A stretch of DNA of 46,426 bases. Source: Akkermansiaceae bacterium UBA956. Lineage in GTDB: Bacteria > Verrucomicrobiota > Verrucomicrobiia > Verrucomicrobiales > Akkermansiaceae. The position numbers and the translations under genes are program-made. Below, piece after piece: positions 26,025 to 35,926 of the stretch (positions are counted from its first letter, which is position 1; each line of letters opens with the position of its first letter). The stretch lies in NCBI GenBank assembly GCA_002293145.1, contig DBCO01000015.1, positions 1 through 46,426 of the forward strand, written 5' to 3'. The notes under the pieces were generated by a model, which had not been told where the DNA came from, searched no databases, and worked only from the letters and a program-made list of their open reading frames with translations.

Positions 26025-26816
26025 ATGAGTAAGTTCCATTATTTCGCGCTGTGCGCTTTGTTTCCCGTTGCCGGATATGTGTTTGCTGATGGATTCGGTG
26101 TGAAATCCGGCAACCCGCTGATTACGGGCACTCCTTACGAGGTACATGATGGCACACGTCCCCAGCCGCGTATTGTGGAGAATGCCGGCTCGGTATCGGT
26201 GAAACCACCAGCGGATGCGATCGTCTTGTTTGGTGGAGAAAACCTCGATGCGTGGACTTCGAATAATGGCCCAGCAGCATGGGAAGTAAAAAATGGAGCC
26301 ATGGTTGCGGCCAAAGCTGATGTTGTTACCAAGCAATCATTCGGTGCGATTCAGCTCCATGCTGAGTGGCGCGCCCCAGCAGGGCGTCCTGTGAATGGAC
26401 AATCTGGCGGTAATAGCGGTATTTTCCTGATGGGCAGGTATGAAGTGCAAGTCTTACAAAGTCACAACAACAAAACCTACCCCGATGGTCAGGCTGGCTC
26501 GCTCTACGGTCAGTGCCCGCCGCTGGTGAATGCCACAACAGCCCAAGGCGAGTGGCAAAGCTACGATGTGATCTTTACTCCGCCGGTATACGAAGGCGAA
26601 ACGGTCAAGGAGCCCGCATACGTAACGATCATTCACAACGGTGTAGTGGTGCAAAATCATCGCCCATATCTTGGCCCATCGTCCCACAAGACACTCGCTA
26701 GCTATCCAAAAAATCATCCGGAAACTGGTCCCATTCGTCTGCAATTCCACGGCGATCCGATGGAGTTTCGCAATTTCTGGGTCCGCCCTTTGGGTGAATA
26801 CGACAGCGAGAAGTAA
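26025..26816 (+). CDS. DUF1080 protein (3-keto-disaccharide hydrolase domain), secreted
   Basis: The 263-aa product has a signal peptide (about residues 1-21) and a DUF1080 jelly-roll domain. Diagnostic elements are LFGGENLDAWTSNNG (about 68-82), WEVKNGAMVA, the glycine-rich GGNSGIFLMGRYEVQVL, and a C-terminal GPIRLQFHGDPMEFRNFWVRP. Members of this family are periplasmic and, where tested, hydrolyse 3-keto-glycosides; others are uncharacterised. It lies on the opposite strand from the secreted unknown gene and 70 bp before a large lipoprotein gene. Confidence 0.88.
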   Translation: MSKFHYFALCALFPVAGYVFADGFGVKSGNPLITGTPYEVHDGTRPQPRIVENAGSVSVKPPADAIVLFGGENLDAWTSNNGPAAWEVKNGAMVAAKADVVTKQSFGAIQLHAEWRAPAGRPVNGQSGGNSGIFLMGRYEVQVLQSHNNKTYPDGQAGSLYGQCPPLVNATTAQGEWQSYDVIFTPPVYEGETVKEPAYVTIIHNGVVVQNHRPYLGPSSHKTLASYPKNHPETGPIRLQFHGDPMEFRNFWVRPLGEYDSEK

Positions 26817-26886
26817 TAAGAAAATCACCGACTCATTGTAATCGCCAACATTCCCGAAATTGGTATCATCAACCGCCTCCGCTATC

Positions 26887-29109
26887 ATGAAAAACAAAAT
26901 ATCCCTCATCGCCTATCCTATTGCCGCAGCTCTGGTCGTTTCCTCCTGCAGAAAAACGCCAACGGCACCAACGACAGCACCCGTTAATAATGCCGCGAGT
27001 GATGCCGAAGCTGTCGTGCCCGTGCAGCCTGTCACTCCGCCCGTGGCACCTGCGGACCGCGCTAGTAAGTTAGGCTTTGCGCAGATGCTTCCCAAGGATA
27101 CGGAGACTCTCGTGCTCGTGCAAAATGGTCAGGAAGTCGTGAAACGCATCAAGACTTCGAAAATTTTCGGCTTTGCCAAATCGCAAAACCCTTCGCTCGA
27201 TGAATCGATGTCTGGCGACGGCACTGGTGGGCTGACAGCGCTGGATTTTCTCGGTGACGAGTTGTTTCTCGCTACTGGGAAGTCCACCGATGTGCAGACG
27301 GGGCACTTGATGAAAACCTCGAACCGCAGCAGTTACTATCAATTTCGGAGTCTGTTGGAAATGATCATTTCTTCGGCAAAAGGTGAGGAGCCAGACCTTG
27401 AGACGATTGATCCCATCTATTCACAGATTGCGTTAGCGCAGGATGCGGAAACGGGGTTGGCCTTGCTCAAGGCCTCGGAAATGCCACCCTCCTATATCGG
27501 TGTTAAATGCACCAAAGAAAATCAGGAAAAAATCCAGCAGGCATTTTCGAGCATGATCGGAAATCTTGCCGCGCAAAATGAACTTGGCGATGCGTTGGAG
27601 GAAATTACGCTTGAAAAAGACGGTCGCAGTTTCAAAGGTAGCAAGTTGGTTGGGAAAAAATTGGTAGCCGAATGGCGCAGCAATGAGGGACTGATGGGCA
27701 TGCTGGAAGAGAAATTGGATCAAGCCACTTTGGATGATTTGTTCACTCTTCTTGGCGAGAAAAACGTGATCGCCGTTACCGGCACCGTCAATGACTACGT
27801 GGTAGGATTTGTCGGCAGTCGTGAGGAAGATATGAAACTGGCAGCTACCCCAGCTGATTCTTTCGCTACCTCCGACTCGCTCAAATTTGTGGATGCCTTC
27901 ATTGACAAAAATCCTGTGTTCGTCAGCTATGCGAAGGGTTCGGTGTTGTCGGCGATCACCAACAATAGCGGCATTTCTTATCTCACTGATGCCTTCCGCG
28001 ATGCTCTCGCATCGAGCGGTGAGGTGGACACCCGCGAGATCGAGGCCTTACTTGACGTGGTCAAAGAGCGCGAGCGCGAAATGAGTAGCTCTCTGAAGAT
28101 CAGCGATCTGGGCATGGTTGGTTACTTCGAAGAAGGGTTCAAGCTGGAGGCCTTCGGTGGCAGTAATATACCTTCGATCATTGCATCTGCGAACAATCAA
28201 CTGGGAGCCATCGGTGATAGCAAAGATGTTGCTATTTTTGCCAATTGGACTTCCAATCCCGCCTATACCATCAAGACTAATGAGTATCTTGAGTCTCTAG
28301 CAGAAACCGTTTATGCGATGACCAAAAACGTCAGCACTTGGGAGCTTGGTGAAGAGAATCAAAGCTTTGCCGCCTTCAAGCAATATGTGACATTATTTGA
28401 TGAAAGCTTTAGCGAGCATGTCGTTACCGCATGGGATTCCATGAGCTCAGATTTGCCTGCTGGCCTGGGCAACGAGACGGTATTTGTGATTGACCTCAAT
28501 GGGGAAATGCCACCGCTGCCGAACGTGCCGCAAGAGCTTGTGAAATCCGGAAAATTTCCGCGTATTTCCTATCTGAAGCCGGTCAAAGATCGCCGCAAAT
28601 TGGTTAGCACTTGGGAAAAAATGAACCAGAGTGGTGAGGGTATCATGGGTGAAGTCAGCAAGATGATGGAGCGAGATCAAGCCATGCCGAAGCCGATGAG
28701 CTCCAAGGACAATGGCTTGATTACCTGGTTCTTCGCGGGCCCGCTTTTCACCGATGACTTTGCGCCGTCAGTCACTCTCGATGACAAGTGGTTTGTCGCC
28801 TCTACCTCTAAGAATCTCGCCGTAGATCTTGCCAAGCAAGCTGGTAGCTCCGCATCGGGCAAAACAGGGGCGTTTATGCGCGTTGACTTTGATGCCCTAC
28901 GCGCTTGCGCAGAGCATTGGGTGAAGGCCGTTGATGAAAACAAAGACGCGATCTTTGAAAACAATCCAAGTGCGGGAGAAGATTTCACCGAGAACAAAAA
29001 AATGATCACCGACGGCCTCAAGGCCTTTGTTGAAATGGATGAGCTCACACTGCATAGTCGCGAGGAAAGCGGTATCTCGCGCTCGACCATTCACTTAAAA
29101 ACTCGCTAA
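26887..29109 (+). CDS. Large lipoprotein of unknown function
   Basis: The 740-aa product starts at ATG 26887 with a lipoprotein signal ending at Cys21 (VVSSC), followed by a Thr/Pro/Ala-rich linker to about residue 55. The remaining ~680 residues form a soluble, repeating mixed alpha/beta sequence that begins ML-PKDTETLVLVQNG. That pattern recalls large uncharacterised exported proteins (DUF3352-like) in PVC bacteria, but I cannot assign a family with certainty. There are no membrane helices. It follows the DUF1080 gene in the same direction. Confidence 0.75.
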   Translation: MKNKISLIAYPIAAALVVSSCRKTPTAPTTAPVNNAASDAEAVVPVQPVTPPVAPADRASKLGFAQMLPKDTETLVLVQNGQEVVKRIKTSKIFGFAKSQNPSLDESMSGDGTGGLTALDFLGDELFLATGKSTDVQTGHLMKTSNRSSYYQFRSLLEMIISSAKGEEPDLETIDPIYSQIALAQDAETGLALLKASEMPPSYIGVKCTKENQEKIQQAFSSMIGNLAAQNELGDALEEITLEKDGRSFKGSKLVGKKLVAEWRSNEGLMGMLEEKLDQATLDDLFTLLGEKNVIAVTGTVNDYVVGFVGSREEDMKLAATPADSFATSDSLKFVDAFIDKNPVFVSYAKGSVLSAITNNSGISYLTDAFRDALASSGEVDTREIEALLDVVKEREREMSSSLKISDLGMVGYFEEGFKLEAFGGSNIPSIIASANNQLGAIGDSKDVAIFANWTSNPAYTIKTNEYLESLAETVYAMTKNVSTWELGEENQSFAAFKQYVTLFDESFSEHVVTAWDSMSSDLPAGLGNETVFVIDLNGEMPPLPNVPQELVKSGKFPRISYLKPVKDRRKLVSTWEKMNQSGEGIMGEVSKMMERDQAMPKPMSSKDNGLITWFFAGPLFTDDFAPSVTLDDKWFVASTSKNLAVDLAKQAGSSASGKTGAFMRVDFDALRACAEHWVKAVDENKDAIFENNPSAGEDFTENKKMITDGLKAFVEMDELTLHSREESGISRSTIHLKTR

Positions 29110-29617
29110 TAAGCGCAGTTTTTTGGGGGCCTCTGTTGGCTCTCGGGCTGTGCAGCGTTCAACGCAGAGAACAGCGAGTTCAGCGCGGATTTGATCGAAC
29201 CAGTAGGGACTTTCCTTGATGGAAAAAAATTCACAATCATACCAAAAGGGAGGCTCTGGAAAGTGATTTTTTGGAGACAGTAACTTGGTTGGGGTGATTT
29301 TTACGATTGGGTAAAGGAGGATGTTTTTTACGATGCGCAGTTCGGGACCTATTTTCTAGTGGTTTTGCGCTTGTTTCTGTTCCTGGTGCTTGTTTTGAGG
29401 CTTTTCTGCTCGGAGTTTCTTTTTTTTCTCAGGCTTGGGCTGTTTTTAGCAATGCGTGGCGGTTGAGGTTTCCAGAGTTTACCTTGGTGATTTAAATATA
29501 AAAGCAGCTGTGGATAAGAAACTAAACGAACATAAATAAATGAATTTCACTTATGAAATCATATTGTTTTAAGTCACCTCATTGACCCAGTGGGCGGCAG
29601 GATGCCGTTGCAACAGG
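29110..29617. other. 508-bp intergenic region, nothing recognised
   Basis: This lies between the ends of two convergent genes. A 62-codon plus-strand frame (29307-29495) begins only with TTG and encodes a hydrophobic, Phe-rich peptide with no match. A purine-rich AAAGGAGG at about 29313 has no ATG at a proper distance. The base composition becomes A+T-rich after 29490. No hairpin terminator was found for either gene. Confidence 0.5.
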
Positions 29618-31066
29618 TTAGGTGAGGATTTCTTTGACGATGCGGGCGGGGAGGACGCCAGTGAGGCGGTTGTCGAGGCCTTGGTATTTGTAGGAGAGGC
29701 GCAGGTGATCGATGCCTAACTGATTGAGAATGGTGGCGTGCAGATCGCGCACGTGCATGGCTCCATCGGTGATGTTGAAGGACATATCATCAGTTTCACC
29801 GTAGTTGAAGCCGCCTTTGACGCCGCCGCCGGCCATCCAGATCGAGAAGGCGCGGGGGTGGTGGTCGCGGCCGTAGTTGGTTTGGCTGAGTTGGCCTTGA
29901 GAGTAGGTAGTGCGACCAAATTCTCCGCCCCAGATGACGAGCGTGTCATCGAGCATGCCGCGTTGCTTGAGGTCTTGGATCAGGCCGTAGGATGCTTGGT
30001 CGATGTCGCGGCATTGGTGGGATATGTCGCGCGGGAGGTTGGAGTGTGTGTCCCAGCCGCGGTGGAAAATTTGCACGAAACGGACGCCGCGTTCGAGCAA
30101 GCGTCGGGCCATGAGTGTCGATGCCGCGAAGGTGCCGGGCTTTTTCGATTCATCGCCGTAGAGTTGGTAGGTGGCTTCGCTTTCCTTTGATGTATCTGCC
30201 AGCTCGGGCACGCTGGTTTGCATGCGGAAGGCCATTTCGTATTGCTGGATGCGCGTTTGGATTTCTGGATCGCCCACTGCTTCGTAGGATTTTTGATTCA
30301 TCGAGGCGAGGCCATCTAACATCGCACGGCGCAGCTCGCGAGGCACACCGGGGGAGTCTTGGAGGTAGAGTACGGGATCACCGCCGGAGCGTAGCGAGAC
30401 GCCAGCGTATTTTCCGGGGAGAAATGCGGAGCCCCAGAGACGCGAGGAAATGGCTTGGACATTAGAGCCGTTGAAGGAGTGTTTGGCATGGAGAACGACG
30501 AAGGAAGGTAGGTCTTGATTCATCGAGCCGAGGCCATACGATAGCCAAGAGCCGATGGAGGCTTTGCCGCCGACCATGTTGCCGGTGTACATCAGCTGGT
30601 TTGCCGGCTCGTGGTTGATGGCATCGGTATGCATTGAGCGGATGACGCAGATGTCATCGGCCATTTTCGCAGTCCATGGCAGGAGCTCGGACACCCAAGT
30701 GCCGCCTTTGCCGTGCTGGGCGAATTTGAAGATCGCGGGCGCAGAAGGGAAACTTGATTGTCCTGCGGTCATGCCTGTAAGGCGTTGGCCGGAAGCGACG
30801 AGGAAATCTTTGAGATCTTTGTTATACTCGACCTTGGGCTTGTATTCGAAGGTCTCGAACTGTGAGGGGGCGCCAATCATCGAAAGATAAATCGCGCGCT
30901 TCGCCTTGGGTGCATATTGGGCTAGGGCGGCTGGGATTTCTCCTGATGCGCCCATGGCGTCTTGGCCTAAGAGCGAGGCGAGTGCCGCGTAGCCGAGGCC
31001 GGTGGCATTTTTGCGAAAGAAATGGCGGCGTGTGAGGGCGTTGTTGAAAATGTCGATGTCGTTCAT
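29618..31066 (-). CDS. DUF1501 protein, second copy, Tat-type signal
   Basis: The 482-aa product starts at ATG 31066 with a twin-arginine-like motif (LTRRHFFRKNATG). DUF1501 elements include AIYLSMIGAPSQFETFEYKP, HTDAINHEPANQLMYTG, RFVQIFHRGWDTHSN, VIWGGEFGRTTYSQ, HHPRAFSIWMAGGGVKGG and DLHATILNQLGIDH. This is the more canonical of the two DUF1501 copies in the window. It lies 20 bp downstream of its PSD1 partner. Confidence 0.9.
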   Translation of the reverse strand: MNDIDIFNNALTRRHFFRKNATGLGYAALASLLGQDAMGASGEIPAALAQYAPKAKRAIYLSMIGAPSQFETFEYKPKVEYNKDLKDFLVASGQRLTGMTAGQSSFPSAPAIFKFAQHGKGGTWVSELLPWTAKMADDICVIRSMHTDAINHEPANQLMYTGNMVGGKASIGSWLSYGLGSMNQDLPSFVVLHAKHSFNGSNVQAISSRLWGSAFLPGKYAGVSLRSGGDPVLYLQDSPGVPRELRRAMLDGLASMNQKSYEAVGDPEIQTRIQQYEMAFRMQTSVPELADTSKESEATYQLYGDESKKPGTFAASTLMARRLLERGVRFVQIFHRGWDTHSNLPRDISHQCRDIDQASYGLIQDLKQRGMLDDTLVIWGGEFGRTTYSQGQLSQTNYGRDHHPRAFSIWMAGGGVKGGFNYGETDDMSFNITDGAMHVRDLHATILNQLGIDHLRLSYKYQGLDNRLTGVLPARIVKEILT

Positions 31067-31086
31067 AACAAATGGGGAGTTTGAAG

Positions 31087-34000
31087 TTATTTGGTTAGGG
31101 CTTCGTCGAGGTTGTAAAGTTGGCTGGTGACGATGGTCCATGCGGCGAGTTCGTGGGCGGGCAGATTGGCATCGGCTCGGCTTTCGCCAATGGTGATGAG
31201 CTTGGTCGCCTCGGATGGGACCTTGCTGTAGTGATTGAGAGCCAGCGTGACAGTGTCTTGGAGCGTGGTGATTTCCTCTTTGCTGAGTGAGCGGGAAAGG
31301 ATCAATCCGGCAAGGAATTGCAAGCGCTCCTCGGGTTGTGCGGCGCTCTGCATGGTGCGGGCGGCGAGCTGTCGATAGCCTTCGACAAACTGGGGATCGT
31401 TCATGGTCACGAAGGCTTGGAGTGGAGTGTTGGTGCGCTCGCGGCGGACACAGAACACTTCGCGGCTAGGAGCGTTGAGGATTTCCATCGCGGGATGATG
31501 TGCTGAGCGTTTCCAGATGGTGTACATCGAGCGGCGGTGCAGACTTTCACCGCTGTCTTGCTTGTAGTCGCGAGTATTGGATGCATCCATAGCAACAGTT
31601 TCCCAAATACCTTCGGGCTGGTAGGGGCGAACGGATGGACCACCGACTTGGGGTGCGAGCAGTTGTGAGTTATGCAATACGCTATCGCGCAGAGGTTCGG
31701 CCTCGAGGCGGAAACGTGGGGCGCGGGCAAGGAGTCGATTCATCGGATCGGCTTCGATTTTTTCCGGTGAAATATGAGCTGATTGGCGATAGGTGGCAGA
31801 GGTGACCATCAGCTTGGCCATGTGGCGGTAGTTCCATTTTGATTCGATGAACTCGATGGCGAGCCAGTCGAGTAATTGGGGATGGCTGGGGCGTGCGCCC
31901 ATGATGCCGAAGTCTTCGACGGTTTCGACGATGCCGGTTCCAAAGATATATCCCCAAAGTCGATTGATGGTTACGCGGGCAGGGAGGGGATTTTTCGGGT
32001 CCATCAACCACTTGGCGAGGCCGAGTCGGTTTTTCGGAAGATCAGCGGCCATCGGTGGCAGGACGGCAGGCACGCCGACGCCAACTTTTTCGGATTTGGA
32101 GGCGTAACTTCCACGCTCGAGCACGTGAGCAAAAGGTTCTTCTGCTTTCTCTTGCATCACCAGAGAGACAGCGCCGCGGGCTTTGAGTTGCTCGTGCTCG
32201 GCTTTGAGCGCGACGAGTGAATCGCGGAGTTTTTTGCTCACGGGATCGTGGACGGTGAGGAAATTTTTCAGCAAGGCATCATTTTGCGCGGGTGTGCGTT
32301 GATCAGCCGGAATGGCGAGGATGTTTTGCAAAGGCATGCGTTGAGACAATGCGGCGATCTCCTCGGCATTGAGCAAGCGCTGGTAGATGCGAAGATCTTG
32401 GATGGCCGTGTTGCCAATGATGTTGCTGCCGCCGGTGCGTGAGCCGATGGTGAAAGGCACGTTGGTCTGAATCATGTCGCCAACAGTGCCGGCAGTGACG
32501 CTATGTTTGGCGAGTTTGCCATTGATGTAAATGGCCAGAGTCTGATCCGAAGGCTTGCTGCCATCGAAGCTGATGGCGACATGATGCCAGGTGCCCGGCT
32601 TGAGCGTCTCGTCTGCGACAATTTTGCTGGCCTTGTCTTGCCATGTGTCAATGACATGGATGGCGGGTTTTCCGGCCTCCAACCAGAAATCCCAGCCGCG
32701 ATAGTTTTCAGCATGATTCATGCGGGCGAAGACGGCTCCACTGGGGGCACCTTCGATGAAAACAAATGTCGAGTAGGTGAATGAATCGGTGCGCTTGAAG
32801 TTGGCGACATCGCCGACGTTGATGACCTGCGCGTCGGCTTGCAGAGCCTTGCCAGTAGGGGTATCACGACGTTGAATGGCTTGCGCATACTCGTAGGGTT
32901 GGCCATTGACGTTGCCGCGCAGTGGGCCATCCGTCTCATCGAGTGGAAGGTGCAGAACGAGCGAGGGATCTGCGACATCGCCCGAAGTGGGAACTTGGGC
33001 GGCGAGCCATTGATCGAAGTCGGATTTGGCATTGGCTGCACGATCTGTGAGATTTTTTTCGACGACTTTGAGTTCTTGCTCGATCGCTGCCATGCGTGGG
33101 CGGTCTTCCTTGCGTGGTACAAAAATGTTGGGCGGATGCTCGCCGTTGTTGCCATCGAGGGCGGACATCGGGGTGTTGCGGAAGAAGGCGCTGAGTTGGT
33201 AAAACTCCTTCATACTGACGGGGTCAAATTTATGATCGTGACAGGCCGCGCACTGTGCCGTGATGCCGAGCCAGACAGCAGTGGTGGTGGAAACTCGGTC
33301 GGTCGCGTAGATGGCATCGTATTCCTCGGCGATCGCTCCACCTTCACCCGTGGTAGGCAGGCATCGATGGAAGCCGGTGGCGACAATTTGATCGAGCGAG
33401 GCATTAGGCATGAGGTCGCCACCGAATTGCTCAATGGTGAACTGGTCCCACGGCATGTTTTTGTAAAAGGCATCAATCACCCAATCGCGATACGGCCAGA
33501 TCGAGCGATAGTTATCGATGTGGATGCCGTGGGTGTCGGCGTAGCGCGCGGCGTCGAGCCACTGACGGCCAAAGTGCTCTGCGCTTTGAACAGAGGCTAA
33601 AAGATCATCGGCGGCTTTGTTCATTGCCTCGTCGGCATTGACAGTGAATGCTTTTTCGAAAGCATCGACGGCTTCTTTTGAGGGAGGAAGACCGGTGAGG
33701 TCGAAACTCAATCGACGATAAAGACGGCGTGGATTTTCCACTTCATTCGGTGTGAATTTATTTTCCTCGATTTTTGCGAGAACAAACGAGTCGATGGGGT
33801 TTTTCGCCCAGTCGGCTTGTTTTACTGCTGGGGGAGTGGATTTTTTCGGTGCGATGAAGGCCCAGTGTTCCTCGTATTTAGCACCTTGTTCGATCCAGCG
33901 TTCCAGGAGTGCGAGCTGCTCGGGTCTGATTTCCTTGTGGGCCTCAGGTGGCGGCATGCGTATGTCGGGGTCTTTTTCTTTGATGAGCTGGATCATCGAT

Positions 34001-34326
34001 GAGCTAGCAGGGTCACCGGGCTTGATCACCGGTTTGCCATCTTCGCGCGGGGCGAATGCATATTTTTCCCCGTCGAGACGCAGCGGTTCTTTCTTTGGCT
34101 CGCGCGTGCCGGAATCGGGACCGTGACAGTGGTAGCAGGTATCGGCAAAAATCGGCTGGATGTGTTCGTTGAAGGAAACGACTTCAGGGAGAACGTAAGC
34201 AGGCTTGCTGCTGGCTTCTATAGCGGCGCTGCCAGATGGAGCCGTGGCAGTAGTTTCCTTGGTCTTTTGACAGGAAACAAAGAACAGCGTGGTTGCCAGC
34301 AAAAGTGAAAAAGGGAAGGACTTCAT
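31087..34326 (-). CDS. PSD1-type cytochrome lipoprotein with inserted LamG domain
   Basis: The 1079-aa product has a lipoprotein signal (FVSC, Cys19). A cytochrome-type domain carries CYHCH (64-68) and MPPPEAHKEI; DUF1549 follows (RLSFDLTGLPPS, YADTHGIHIDNYRSIWPYRDW, CAACHDHKFDP). A LamG/concanavalin-like domain lies at about 455-665 (WHHVAISFDGS, AIYINGKLAKHS, IGSRTGG, DLRIYQRLLNAEE), then DUF1553 near the C-terminus (RVTINRLWGYIFGTGIV, REVFCVRRERTNTPLQAF). The LamG insert suggests carbohydrate contact. Its partner DUF1501 gene follows. Confidence 0.92.
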   Translation of the reverse strand: MKSFPFSLLLATTLFFVSCQKTKETTATAPSGSAAIEASSKPAYVLPEVVSFNEHIQPIFADTCYHCHGPDSGTREPKKEPLRLDGEKYAFAPREDGKPVIKPGDPASSSMIQLIKEKDPDIRMPPPEAHKEIRPEQLALLERWIEQGAKYEEHWAFIAPKKSTPPAVKQADWAKNPIDSFVLAKIEENKFTPNEVENPRRLYRRLSFDLTGLPPSKEAVDAFEKAFTVNADEAMNKAADDLLASVQSAEHFGRQWLDAARYADTHGIHIDNYRSIWPYRDWVIDAFYKNMPWDQFTIEQFGGDLMPNASLDQIVATGFHRCLPTTGEGGAIAEEYDAIYATDRVSTTTAVWLGITAQCAACHDHKFDPVSMKEFYQLSAFFRNTPMSALDGNNGEHPPNIFVPRKEDRPRMAAIEQELKVVEKNLTDRAANAKSDFDQWLAAQVPTSGDVADPSLVLHLPLDETDGPLRGNVNGQPYEYAQAIQRRDTPTGKALQADAQVINVGDVANFKRTDSFTYSTFVFIEGAPSGAVFARMNHAENYRGWDFWLEAGKPAIHVIDTWQDKASKIVADETLKPGTWHHVAISFDGSKPSDQTLAIYINGKLAKHSVTAGTVGDMIQTNVPFTIGSRTGGSNIIGNTAIQDLRIYQRLLNAEEIAALSQRMPLQNILAIPADQRTPAQNDALLKNFLTVHDPVSKKLRDSLVALKAEHEQLKARGAVSLVMQEKAEEPFAHVLERGSYASKSEKVGVGVPAVLPPMAADLPKNRLGLAKWLMDPKNPLPARVTINRLWGYIFGTGIVETVEDFGIMGARPSHPQLLDWLAIEFIESKWNYRHMAKLMVTSATYRQSAHISPEKIEADPMNRLLARAPRFRLEAEPLRDSVLHNSQLLAPQVGGPSVRPYQPEGIWETVAMDASNTRDYKQDSGESLHRRSMYTIWKRSAHHPAMEILNAPSREVFCVRRERTNTPLQAFVTMNDPQFVEGYRQLAARTMQSAAQPEERLQFLAGLILSRSLSKEEITTLQDTVTLALNHYSKVPSEATKLITIGESRADANLPAHELAAWTIVTSQLYNLDEALTK

Positions 34327-34408
34327 AGGATGGTAATCTGTATTGTTTTATTACGACTCGGCTCCGCATAATCTTGCTTGCAAAATGCGATAAGGCCATT
34401 TTTTTGCG

Positions 34409-34828
34409 TTATTCGGCAGGATCGCAGGGTTTTTCCAGCGAGGGAGTCATTTCTGCCAAATAAACATTGAGCGCGCCGCCAGAAATCAGGATTTCCCAGA
34501 GCGATAGCAACAGTGAGATCGCCATCAAGATTAGGCTGGCGACGAACATCGATGAGCCGTAAAAGGGGAGATTCGCGACGAGAAATAGCATCGATGCCAC
34601 GCAGCCTAGCAAGCTGAATACCCCAAAGGCCTGACACCAGCGTATCAGATCAATACGCAGTTTGAGATTGCGCACCTGGGCGCGTACGCCGGGATCGCTG
34701 CCCATGAGCCAATCGGAGTGGAGTTTGCGCACCAAGGCCGAGAGATGGAGGAAGCGATTGGTGAATGCCAAGAATAGCAGCGATATCGCTGGAAAAAGGA
34801 CTGCTGGACTGGTGATGGTAAATTCCAT
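34409..34828 (-). CDS. DUF2721 family membrane protein
   Basis: The 139-aa product has three hydrophobic segments (about residues 8-26, 67-85 and 92-112) and matches the DUF2721 pattern: SPAVLFPAISLLFLAFTNRF at the N-terminus, then a charged loop, LRIDLIRWCQAFGVFSLL and a final helix pair. Function of the family is unknown. It precedes the PSD1/LamG gene by 82 bp on the same strand. Confidence 0.8.
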   Translation of the reverse strand: MEFTITSPAVLFPAISLLFLAFTNRFLHLSALVRKLHSDWLMGSDPGVRAQVRNLKLRIDLIRWCQAFGVFSLLGCVASMLFLVANLPFYGSSMFVASLILMAISLLLSLWEILISGGALNVYLAEMTPSLEKPCDPAE

Positions 34829-34905
34829 AGCGGAGCAAAACTAACGTAATCGATGAGGCACTAGTAAGCCGAATGCAGTGAAAAGGGAAACTTTGCAGCG
34901 AAATA

Positions 34906-35862
34906 TTATGGTAGCGCTACGCGTAGCAGACGATCTTGTGAGGTGATGTATAGTGATTTTTCGTTAGGTCCAAAGGCGATGTTGGCCGTGGGGCGACCGC
35001 AGATAATTCGACCTAACAATTTTCCGCTTTTGTCGAGAATCAACACGCCTCCTGGACCAGTGGAAAACACGGTGCCGTTGCTATGAATCTTGATGCCATC
35101 GGGTAAACCAGGGCCCTTGAGGTCTTTGGTATTGAAGAAAATTTTTCCTTCTTCCACTGTGCCATCGGCCTTGAGTGGATAGGCCATGATGATAGGAGCG
35201 GGTTGGTGCGATTGTGCCACGTAGAGAATTTTTTCATCAGGGGACAAGGCGACACCATTCGGGCGGTCGAGGTCTTTCACCAACAAGCTCACTTTGCCTT
35301 GCGGGTCCACGCGATAGACACCGTGATGATCCATCTCGCGGAAATTCCCTTTCTGCGGCAAGCCATACGGAGGGTCAGTGAAAAATACCGACCCATCTTT
35401 AGCGATGGCGAGGTCGTTGGGCGAATTGTAGCGCTTGCCCTCAAAGTTGTCGGTCAAGGTGCGCTTGCCACCTTCTGGTGTGAGGTAGGATAATCTACGG
35501 TCTCCGTGCTCGCAGCAAACGAGTTGCCCTTTCGCATCGAAGGCCAATCCATTTGATCCCGCCTCGCGACCATACTCGGATACACCCGTGAAGCCCGATG
35601 GTTTCATGAAAATGCTCGCCTCTGTATCGCCTTCTTTCCATTGATAAATGATGTTGCGTGGCACGTCTGAGAATAAGACTCGCTCGCCTTTGGCATCCCA
35701 CACTGGGCCCTCCGACCATTGAAAGCCTTTGCACAACGTTTCGATTTTAGCATCAGGTGCGAGAATCTGATCGAGCGCGGGATCAAGGCGTTCGATCGAC
35801 TCCTGAGCGTGAGCCAGAGATAACGACAGCAACAATAGACTAATAGGTTTTGGCAACATCAT
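34906..35862 (-). CDS. Secreted SMP-30/gluconolactonase family lactonase
   Basis: The 318-aa product has a signal peptide (MMLPKPISLLLLSLSLAHA). It is a six-bladed propeller of the SMP-30/gluconolactonase type with the metal-binding residues visible in WSEGPVW (Glu), YNSPNDLAI (Asn), RPNGVAL (Asn) and GLPDGIKI (Asp). Such enzymes hydrolyse sugar lactones such as gluconolactone to the acid. Exported location fits delivery of aldonate to the GntP permease encoded 64 bp upstream. The pair of ATGs at 35862 and 35859 both fit. Confidence 0.85.
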   Translation of the reverse strand: MMLPKPISLLLLSLSLAHAQESIERLDPALDQILAPDAKIETLCKGFQWSEGPVWDAKGERVLFSDVPRNIIYQWKEGDTEASIFMKPSGFTGVSEYGREAGSNGLAFDAKGQLVCCEHGDRRLSYLTPEGGKRTLTDNFEGKRYNSPNDLAIAKDGSVFFTDPPYGLPQKGNFREMDHHGVYRVDPQGKVSLLVKDLDRPNGVALSPDEKILYVAQSHQPAPIIMAYPLKADGTVEEGKIFFNTKDLKGPGLPDGIKIHSNGTVFSTGPGGVLILDKSGKLLGRIICGRPTANIAFGPNEKSLYITSQDRLLRVALP

Positions 35863-35926
35863 GAATGAAAAGGTAGCCACTCTGCGGAAAAATGCAAGCG
35901 GTAAAGATGTCTGCTTGGCGTCCGCA

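Noticed and set aside
29307..29495. 62-codon Phe-rich open frame in the 508-bp gap
   Set aside because: It starts only with TTG and has no match or proper ribosome-binding site.
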